DNA of 60,000 bases from Apostichopus japonicus (Eukaryota > Echinodermata > Holothuroidea > Aspidochirotida > Stichopodidae): the NCBI RefSeq assembly GCF_037975245.1, contig NC_092566.1, positions 8,848,001 through 8,908,000 of the forward strand, written 5' to 3'. The number at the start of each line of letters is the position of its first letter. Position 1 is the first letter of the stretch. A program made the translations under genes and the position numbers. Shown here piece after piece: positions 41,647 through 51,300 of the stretch. The notes beneath the pieces are model-generated. The model was not told the origin of the DNA. It saw only the letters and a list, made by a program, of their open reading frames with translations, and searched no databases.

Positions 41647-41846
41647 CTAACTTTAGAATCCGTACCATATGAATGGGAAAACTTACTTCGAATCGGCAGA
41701 CTAAGGTTAGGGGTTAGAAAGTAGGGTTAAGGAGTAGGGTTAGGAATTAGGGTTAGGAAGTAGGGAATATGGTTAGGGAGCAGGGTAAGGAAGTAGGGAA
41801 TAGGGTTAGGAATTAGGGTCGATTGGTACGGATTCTAAATTAGTAC
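41647..41846. mobile_element. Hairpin element with TTAGGG-like core, inserted in the outer hAT element
   Basis: TTTAGAATCCGTACCA (about 41652) is mirrored by TGGTACGGATTCTAAA (about 41824-41839). Between them is a degenerate array of TTAGGG, TAGGGTTAGGAA and AGTAGGGAA words. The segment is absent from the sister copy at 42192-42582, which shows it is an insertion. Confidence 0.7.
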
Positions 41847-42191
41847 CCAAAAGTCTCTGTACGCTATGCCCCAACCTGTGGTGGCGCTCCGCTTAGAGAG
41901 TGTCGAAAGCCATAGGCGTAGGAGCCTCATTTGATTTGGGGGGGCTGTAACGACTTGCCCGAATAATATAAACAAAATTTTTGGCGCGCGTTCCACATGT
42001 TAATGTGCATATCATATAGGTATTGTTCCGTTATTACATCACATGCCAATAACGTACAATCATTTTCCGTGTTATTACCCTTCCATATTGGTTATAATTA
42101 TTGGGGAAGTTGTTACAACAATAATGATCATAATAATAATATATGTTTAACCATTGAAAAATACATTGCAAATTCTTCTTTTAGTAGGTGC

Positions 42192-42582
42192 CAGTGGCGG
42201 AGCTAGGGGTATTGGTCAGGGGGAGAGAATGGTCTGTAGGGGCGCTCTCGACACTATCTAAGCGGAGCGCCACCACAGGTTGGCGCGGAGCATACAGAAT
42301 TTTTTTTGAGTAAAGATACTCCCTAGATCACCGGAAATGACCCTTTCCAGGCCCTGCAAATTTGCAGATAAACGAAGAATAAATAGGTGTCATCGCCATT
42401 TGTCAGAAAATTGCACCAACAAAATGTGACAAATGTCAATGGGTATTTGAGGGCGCAATAAAAAAGTCAATAATCGCGAATTAGTAAAAAAGTGGTAAAA
42501 AGCTGAAAGGGGCGCCAGCAGTCCATTTGAGTCCGTCAGGGGGGCATCCGCCCCCTCTGACTGTATGGACGCTCCGCCACTA
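42192..42582. mobile_element. Third nested element: inverted 391-bp sister copy of the outer hAT-like family
   Basis: Ends CAGTGGCGGAGC and GCTCCGCCACTA (last base changed), flanked by identical GTAGGTGC (42184-42191, 42583-42590). Its sequence is the reverse complement of the arms of the outer element, so a family member inserted into a passenger of another member. Confidence 0.85.
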
Positions 42583-43000
42583 GTAGGTGCCTGAAAAATT
42601 CTCAGCATACTGCCCGAATTTTCACCAAAATACTTGAAAAACACACTGCAAATTATTATTCTTTCAGTAGGTGCACGAAAAATTCTCAGCATATTGCCCA
42701 ATCTTTCACCAAAATACTTGAAAAACACACTGCAAATTATTATTCTTTCAGTAGGTGCACGAAAAATTCTCAGCATATTGCCCAATCTTTCACCAAAAAA
42801 TTTGAAAAACACACTGCAAATTATTATTCTTTCAGTAGATGCCCGAAAAATTCTCAGCATATTGCCGAAGTTTCACCAAAAAAAAAAACACTGCAAATTC
42901 TTCTTCTTACAGTAGGTGCCCGAAAAATTCTCAGAATACTGCCCGAATTTTCACCAAAAAATATGGTTGGGGGCTGCAGCCCCCCCCCCATCCCCCCGCC
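42583..43000. repeat. 84-bp tandem repeat inside the nested element
   Basis: Units start GTAGGTGC at 42583, 42667, 42751, 42835 (GTAGATGC) and 42912 (period 84, last interval 77). They contain CGAAAAATTCTCAGCAT and CACTGCAAATTATTATTC. A further unit before 42184 was split off by the third element. The 84-bp period is divisible by three, which creates repetitive open frames on both strands that are not genes. Confidence 0.85.
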
Positions 43001-43779
43001 TCCTACGCCTATGTCGAAAGCGCCCCTACAGACCATTCTCGCCCCTCCTGACCAATACCCCTTGCTCCGCCACTGGACAAAATGTTGTAAAAAAGTGCTC
43101 TCTCGTTGAAGGTTAATCTATTTTGACTGAGGTAACTATAATTCAAGTTGTTCCCTCAAATCACTGGCCCTTGAAGTGTGTGCGTCCGACCCTAGATGTA
43201 CTCTTTTGTTGTGTCCCGTTGCTTTCTTTACGTGTAGTGGGGCTGCAGTATGGAATGTAGGGGCCGGAAATAGACCGTGAACAGATCGCAATCTGACCAA
43301 GTGGGACAGTTGTCTGCAGGAATTGTGGATAAAGAATGATACTGTGTCGCATGTGGAAAACATCTTTGGATGGGCAGAGTATTCGTTTGTTCCTGGATGT
43401 CAACTATAGCGGACCACCCCAAACTGATTAGGCCCTAATACGTTATTTAATACGTTTCTATTTTCTAGTGTCCTGTTTATACTATACCACTTTGTTCTAT
43501 TGTTCTTATGTATAGACGAAATAAATGAAATGAAATAATACAATGGAAATAACGAACACGGAATGGCAACATAGCATATATATGCAACTTGGACGGCTCC
43601 GTATACGATTCATGCACAGTGCTAGTGAAGAGCACACGGTTAGCTGATGTTTGTTTACCATTACCAGTTTACCACATGTTGAGGGATTCCCAGGCACAGG
43701 TTTATTATGTCGTCTGCGTGGCTCGGCTTAGTCCCTCGTCTGTGTTTTCTGAATAATTGTTCGATAATAACATAATAAC

Positions 43780-43840
43780 TGTTGCGGGTGCAGGCTGTAT
43801 GGTTACTCTGAAGTGGTAACTAGCGAAAGTAAAAATTGAG
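43780..43840 (+). other. PBLD: Possible PBLD non-coding first exon
   Basis: A stretch ending AAAATTGAG before a good donor GTGAGT at 43841. An acceptor TTTTTAACAG at about 45207 lies 75 bases before the PBLD ATG, so a 5' UTR intron is plausible. Start unknown. Confidence 0.25.
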
Positions 43841-44234
43841 GTGAGTCGTTGCAAATGTATGTCATGAGCCGAAATTCTTTGATCGGATTGAAGTTTATAA
43901 CTTTTATGAGTACACGATTATATGCATACAAGAAGTCTTCGCATAGTAACTTACTGACTAGTAGCTAAGTTAAGTTGGTATACAATGTAGGCTTGGTAGG
44001 CATTTTACAGTACTAGTAGTATTACTAGTTACTGTAGCCTGCATACATGACATGTGTAGGCCAAACACTCTTCAAAAAGAGGCTTCTGTTGACTTCCTAA
44101 GTCTTGGGATTCACTAAATGAAGTATGAATGATAGTAGGTCTATAGGCCTACAGTTTCAGAGTCATATTCACTGAATTCCTTCTTTGTTGTATCAATATT
44201 TTTTACAGTACTGTAGCAAACTGACCAAAAAATC

Positions 44235-44990
44235 CTCTAAGATGACCATAATAAACTGGAAGAATGGCAAAATAAAATGGCAAATGAAGCTTGTTAAACC
44301 CCTCTAAATGCTACATCACAATTTCATCTAAAAAGTGTTACAACACACCTGGCTACACTCCGCTGTGCACACGACCCCTAAAAGTTGTTGACTGTCACCC
44401 CTACCTTGGTGCTGAAATCATTGATAGCAAACTTAGATGGGATAAACATATTAAAAACATACACAATAAAACAAACCATGTTCTTGGCCTTCCAAAACGT
44501 GACCTCTCAAGCTGTCCCAGAGATGTTAAAACCACGGCATACAAAACACTTGTCAGGCCAGTAATCAATTATGCTTCACTGGTCTGGGAAAACCCATCAC
44601 CAGTGTGATGTGGATAAAGTAGAAGCTATTCAGAGCAGCGAGATTTTGTATGGCAGAGTAGTCTTATAAATCCAGTGTGATAAATATGCTTGAGGAATTA
44701 CATTGGCCCCTGCTAAAAACAAGAAGAAATTTCTTCTGCTTAAGCCAACATGTACAAATGCTTTATAAAATCAATAACAATCTTGTATCAATTGATAAAG
44801 ACAATCTTATGCCAAGAAAAAATGTTACACAAGAAATGAACATATCTTAGAAAGAATTTATATAAATATGCCTTCTAATTCCCCCGCACTGTAAAATATT
44901 GGAATGCTTTGCCATCAGACATTGTGCATGCACCTACTGTAGTCTAGACTGTTTCAAAGACAAGCTTACCAACTCTTGTTTTTGTTAACT
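44235..44990 (+). pseudogene. LINE reverse-transcriptase C-terminal relic
   Basis: A 105-codon open part (44291-44608) encodes NPSKCYI, then HPYLGAEI, LRWDKHI, TAYKTLVRPVINYASLVW. This is the pattern YLG..I...L.W..HI...KA...L and Y..LVRP.LEYAS.VW of non-LTR retrotransposon (Jockey/CR1/L2-type) reverse transcriptases. Downstream, other frames show further remnants (WNALPSD at about 44900). Stops and frameshifts make it a dead fragment, in the presumed PBLD 5' intron. Confidence 0.8.
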
Positions 44991-45281
44991 AATAAGTTAT
45001 ACTCATACTTTGTAGTGCTTGGTTGGTGTTAATGCCCTCTAGTACTGTAGGATTTTTGACAACTTAACCCATCAGATTAAGATTCAGCTGTGATAACAGT
45101 GTATAATGTTACCTACAGCTGGATAGGTCTGTTTTGGGCCAATTATATAGTACACTTTAAATGTTGAACCATGCAAAGTGCAAAATACAGTTAAATGTTT
45201 TTAACAGTTCCCAGGATACATCTGGCCAGCGACTTCCTGAAACGCTATCCACCAGACCGTGAAATTTGAGCCAACTACGTG

Positions 45282-45371
45282 ATGAAAACCTTTGAGCTGT
45301 ATTTTGTTGATGCCTTCGCATCTAAGCCTTTTACGGGCAATCCTGCAGCAGTCTGCCTAGTGGAATATGAG
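45282..45371 (+). CDS. PBLD: PBLD exon 1
   Basis: 30 codons from ATG: MKTFELYFVDAFASKPFTGN and PAAVCLVEYE, the family's N-terminal signature. Donor GTGTGT. Confidence 0.93.
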
Positions 45372-48300
45372 GTGTGTAAGCTTTTACAAAAGACATTAGG
45401 TTTTAATAAAATATCTCAAATGCCTTATACAAACTTGAAAGCATAAATTGTAAATTATAAGTGTTGATGGATATAATGTGGCATGAAGTGGACCATTGTA
45501 TAGAAAATTATCCTGGTTTGTTCTTTGATTTTTGTTTTTAGAGGGAGTTTGGAGGGGCTGGTCTATTTATGTGTAATTAAGGATGCTTAGGTGCCAAAGT
45601 GTTCCGTATTTTGCAACCATAGCAATTTGGTTACTGTCATTTAAAGCAGTTACAGTTAGTATTAATGGCTTCCCCTTCCCTCATGAGAAAGACCATTCTC
45701 TGTCCAGGAAAATCTTTAAGTATTTAAAATTTTTGGGGGTGGTTGGGTGGGTGCACATGTCACCCTTGCATAGTGATTAAATATTTTACAAAATAATCAC
45801 AATAATAAAATTGGCTTTACATATTAATTCTGAGACCGATAGTCAACCTACAATTGACCTTACTGTACATACAGTACAGTAAGCTGTGCTAATGCCACAA
45901 ACTCATGAAGTTCTTTGACTAAAGTTGGTAAAGTACTGATATTTTGTTACACATAAATTGTGCCTCAAAACTCATGGAAATTTCCTTTAATACATATAAA
46001 ATTAAGAAATGAAGTACAGTAATTGTGTGAAGTATCATCATTATTAAAGGCATGTTTTGTTTTTTAGGGTGGCTTAAGTGAAGATGAAAAGCAGAAAATT
46101 GCAACTGAAATGAACCAAGCAGAGACTGCATTCATCCAGCTATTAAACCCAGGAGATACATTTGAAAAAGGTAGTACCCAAATTGCCTTTTTTCTTCGTT
46201 CAGTGGTAATAAATAGAAAAGAATAATCATGATCAAATAATACCAAGATCTTGCACTGTGAGTGTCAAATTCCAACATTTCTATGATGATAGAAATCAAA
46301 GAAGATTCTCAATCAAGGAACTGTAATTATAAAAAATTAGAAAAACTCCTAAACAAAATTTGGTCTATATATTACAGATAGAAGATGGTATCAGAGAGAG
46401 AGAACAGAGTTCAACTATCAAGTTTGAGTAAATGTTTTATTTCAGAATATCTCTCTACAATACTAGCATTATATAAACTGTTATTATTGCCTTTCAAAAT
46501 TAGTTTACAATAAAGTAGCTCACCAAATCATTACCAGATTTGTGCGAATAAAGGTCAAATGAACAATATTAATTAAATTGTTCTACCTGGAAATATATAT
46601 CTCTAAGAGTTAGCAATGACGATGAAAGTTTATAGCTTACACTATTAGTGACCAGATTTGTGCTTTGTAGCATATTCCAGGGAGATATTGATAACATTTA
46701 AAGTTACTAGGGAGAATGTTTAGTAACTTCCAGTACAGTATAGTATTTTAACCTTTTCACATCCAATTCTGACAGCATTTTCGTATAAAAGTTACTCCGA
46801 GACTTTGCAGTAACGTGATAAACTATTATTTGGCATTGACTAACTTGGTGTAACACTTTACCGTAAGAAAACAGGTAGAGCCACACCCAGGCTCTTAGCT
46901 AGGATCTCTTTGCATTGGCACCTACAGTTTAAAGGGGGGAGGGGGGGGGGCATCAGCAATTTAAGAAGAGGCATACTGTAATATGTGTGTCCTCACCTGT
47001 AACTTGTCAACTTTTTTTGTACATATGATGGGCTCACAAATGGGAATGGGAACAGGGACCCAGCTTGGCTATGACCCTAGCTCTACAGTACCTTCAACTG
47101 TTACACTGTTGTAGCTTGTTGTCCCTGTTTCAGAGTACCTGTTACTCAACAAATCATTCTCTGACCAAATTGGCAATGTTCAAACTGTATTACACTTGTC
47201 AGTGATGATAGTCTGGTATTGGGGAAACATACATGGTTTTAAGCACAGAGGATATTTTTGCAAATGGTATTTCAAACAAGTTTAGCTTAGAAAGAATAGA
47301 AATATCATATTAATCATTGAACATTATTTTAGGTTGATTCATCTATTCAACATTTTATGTTTTTCTTTTTTGCAGCATCCAAGTTCAAGCTGCAATGGTT
47401 CACACCTGTAATGGAAGTAAACCTTTGTGGACATGCTACTTTGGCTTCCTCAGCTACCCTGTTTAGGGTCAAAGGTCAATTTGTTTTTTTTGAAACATTT
47501 TTGTATTGAATTGTATTGTATTGAACACCTTAATAAGGGTAGCACTAAATTCAATTTCTAGTTAGACATTGTACATATGTATACATTTGTGGATATTTGA
47601 AAACTTTTATTTCAGATGTGCAGATCTAGTAATAAATTTTTTTATCTAGAAGTTATCCTGGTGTTTTCATCATTCTATGTAGATTCAAATTTTAACAGAA
47701 TCTTGGTCCTTGGAGAGAAGAAAAGCTTACCAAGTGGAAATCTGCACATGACCAGAGAGTTTTAGCTACTGTGCATACAAACTAGTAGTGCAGTGCAGAA
47801 GTTTGTAACAATAATTATCGTCACATATCTTAATAGCAAAAATTACATTAGTGTGAGAGCAAACATATAAAAAAAAAATTCCAAATAGCATTTTACGATG
47901 CTTTACTGGATGAATTATTCCCCCTGATCAGTTGCTAGAGTAAAAAAAACTTCAGCAAGTCTAAAAATGATATCACAGAGCTATTAGTGCTTGAATATTT
48001 CAAGTTTTATTTATTCATTAGTTTTTTTATTTTCCTGAGTAGATATGATATTTTGCAATTGTTCTTGCTGAGGGGATGAAGATTTCTATTAACATTACCT
48101 ATATTACTACCATTGATATCACTGCCAATACTGCCCAACTTCAGTGAGAAAGTAAGTCAAAGAAAAGAAAAGCATAACCAAGAGAATTCACCAGGACTCC
48201 CTCCCTTATAGTTATCTCCTGCAGGCACTGTGACATGACACATCAACAAAATGGCATCCACTTAGTATGACATTTATACCAGGCTATCTTCCAAACAGAA

Positions 48301-51300
48301 CAAGTTCTAGTCTTTGCTGTTTGGGTCAGCTTTTCAACACAAACATCGTTAAGAACGTACATCTCAGATGATGTGACGATGGGGGCTTTGCTTTCCGTTT
48401 AAGTGTTCCTTTGCTTTTGGACTTGCACGTTTTTCATTGACAGTGCTTGGTAATGCCCTCTCTTAACTCATGACGGTTAGTTTCGCTTCCCTCTTTCATT
48501 TAGGGAACAACAATGATTCCATTAAGTTCCAAACAAGGAGTGGCCGGTTGATTGCAAAGAAAAAAGGAGACTGCATTGCCATTAATTTACCGATTAACCG
48601 ATGCAACTCTGAGGTAAGATTGTAAAGCATCCAGAGTAATATTAATTTTCCTATCAGGGTTTGGTAAAATCTTAAGAAATTATTGAATCATATTTTTTTA
48701 AAGGGGGCACAAACCCATAGTGCGACTAGGAGCTGAAACATTTACTTTATCAATTTTTTTTATTTTTTATGTATTCATATATTCAAGGTAGAATGATAGC
48801 AGTGTTGACCCTGAAGACAATGCCATTGTTATGTTGAATGTTAAGAGGATCAATATTTTAATTTCAGCATTAGATACTCCAGTTTCCATCACCGATAAAA
48901 TTTACACTGTAGTAAATAAAGTAAAATCTTCCAAAAAATTGAAGCACTTGCAACTCGATGATATATTCATGGTTTTAGTGTAAGCATGTTTTAACCATTT
49001 TAGGGATGTAATAAAGCTGAATCAAATCAAATCTCAATTATGCAACTGATCCAATATTATGAGATTAAGGCTGGTATGTCATTCCTGATACTTAATTCTC
49101 TGACAATGAGTTCAGTTACTTTCAAAATTGTGTTTCCTTCACACATGATTAACTAAAGTTTTTAAAGAAGTTTCCTCACTCAGGTGTGGTGACCAATCTC
49201 TGAATAAACAGCTTCAATTTGTTTAGTTTCATTTATTTATTTTATTTCAGCTTCCTCAGGACACAGATGAAATAGTCCAAGTATGTATATATACATTTTT
49301 TATGAGTTAATTTTGTTTTCAATATTATCATTTCAAGGAGCAATGCAGTAATTTAGATTCCCACCTTTCCTGTTTACAAAACATTGGATACAATTTGGTT
49401 AGAACCTAATTCAATAATGAAATTACATCAATGTAAAAATGCTCCTTAAGTCATACCCATGGTTGCTTGTGGTAAGCGATGAAATTTAAAAATTATTATG
49501 ATTATTGTCTTCTGAATAATGTGTCAAAAGGATCAAATGAAAAACTCAACCCAAACCTATCTGTATTGTAAAACAAAGGCACATTCCAGCACAGACACAG
49601 CATAGCCCTGGCAAGCACCAACGCAAATAAAAACCCAACCTACAGTTATTCGTTTCTGGGCAAGGAGATGTTTGCTTTGAGGTGACTAACGTGTGACCCT
49701 AATTTAATCGTGGAAAACAAGAATAAAAGGAATGCAAAAAGCGAATTTTTTTAATATGAATCAATCATTAATTTCTATGAATGTAGTTTCTTTGACAGCT
49801 GAGGTAGTTCAAATTGTTAAATGTATCTTTTGAAAGAATAACATTAGTTCCTATTCGGACGGTTTGCTATATTAATTAACAACACTTTTGAGACTGGTAT
49901 AATCAATTTTCTAGTTAATCCTCTGGGACAATAATGTTCCGATATTTTGGAAGACTAGAGATCATAGTGTCTAAGGCAAACTGGTAAGTGGTAATCATTG
50001 GTCAAGTCTACTGTATCGAAAGCGTGGAAAGTTTAATCGTATTGTTCATCAACATCTGTTTCTCATTTTAATATTTAGTTGGTCGTAGGAGCACACAAAC
50101 CTATAGACGTTCAGTTTGCACCTGGAGCCAACTCCGAAATCCTTGTTCGCCTTCCCGATGATGTCTCCAGGTGTGTTACGTTGGTCCAAATGTATATAAG
50201 TGTTGTAATTAAAGAGTATAAAGGGTTACAGAAGATACACTGGCTAACTTGAATTCTGAAATTTATCGTGAATAAGTGACGGGCACACCTTCAAATTTTG
50301 CCTTTGATTTTGCCTTTGATTTTTCCTTTAATTGATTGATTTTATTGGGCGCATGAAAATGCAGAAAATATTTGAAAGGTTAGCATCAGATGGTGAGACA
50401 TATATAAATAACAAATAATAATCATAATAATAATAATATTCATAAGGACATTGCTAAAAACCATAGGGCACACCTTCTCACTATAATACATCTACTGTAC
50501 AGAGCAAGTATGACAAATATCCATCACTCCATTGTTGAGATATCGCTGACCCAAGCAAGTGTTATAGGTGCACACATACACATGCACCCCAGCCTGACTT
50601 CACATGTTACTTTGCTTCCAGCAAGGAACTAAAAATCAATGCAAAAGTGGCTATTTTACCTGTGAAGTTTTGGAACTTTGTCAACCTTTAGTTTACATTG
50701 CAGGACAGAAAACAAAATGTGCATATCGTGTTTGTTTTAAGTAAGGTTTGGAAGTTTCTTATTACCGAAAGCAAATTAAAAAAGAACTGCTCATGAGAGA
50801 GGTTTAAGAATTGAAGTTTAATTCTATTTCTTATAGAACAGAGTTTGAAGCAATATGCCCTGACATGCATGGGCTTCTTCAGGTTTACAACTTTAAAGGA
50901 GCACCTGGAGTAATACTTACAGTGAAGGGTAACAAAGATACTGGAGCAGTGGATGAGGGGGGTAGACCATTTGATTTCTTATCTAGGTACTTCGATCCAT
51001 GGAATGGTATACCAGAGGATCCTGTTACAGGTAAGAATATTAATTGCTAATACTAATTTTCATTTTAACTATCGTAGTAATCCCTGTTAATTATCAATGG
51101 AAACATTGTTTATTATTCTCCATTGAACTTTTTGTTTTCATTATTGCAAATGCACCCGGTCCATACCATATAATCTGCTGAATAATTGAATCTGTGCATC
51201 ATGTTTAGCGAATCAAGCATTCACTTTAGAATTATTGTGTATACTCCATGTAGCTGAGTCATTACTTTGCACTCTACGTAGTTGAGTAATTACCGTGCAC

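Larger units (their letters stand above)
41911..43013. mobile_element. Second nested element, TIR CATAGGCGTAGGAG
   Basis: CATAGGCGTAGGAG (41911) and CTCCTACGCCTATG (ending 43013) are inverted ends, flanked by identical TCGAAAGC (41903-41910, 43014-43021). It is inserted in the outer hAT-like element. Internally it carries an 84-bp tandem repeat and the third nested element. No transposase frame. Confidence 0.82.
41366..43075. mobile_element. hAT-like non-autonomous transposon (outer element)
   Basis: Terminal inverted repeats CAGTGGCGGAGC (41366) and GCTCCGCCACTG (ending 43075), flanked by identical GACAAAAT at 41358-41365 and 43076-43083. The 8-bp duplication and CAGTG start fit hAT. No transposase. 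It is interrupted by a second element at 41911-43013 and by a hairpin insertion at about 41647-41846. Confidence 0.85.

Noticed and set aside
42390-42860. 156-codon minus-strand open frame with repeating RIFRAPTERIIICSVFF units
   Set aside because: It is the translation of the 84-bp tandem repeat (period divisible by three) and runs into the nested hAT-like element; not a gene.
42634-42915. Plus-strand open frame of repeating KNTLQIIILSVGARKILSIL units
   Set aside because: Other strand of the same 84-bp repeat.
44291-44608. Reverse-transcriptase-like open frame as a live gene
   Set aside because: Only the C-terminal end of the reverse transcriptase remains, and stops and frameshifts follow; annotated as a LINE relic.
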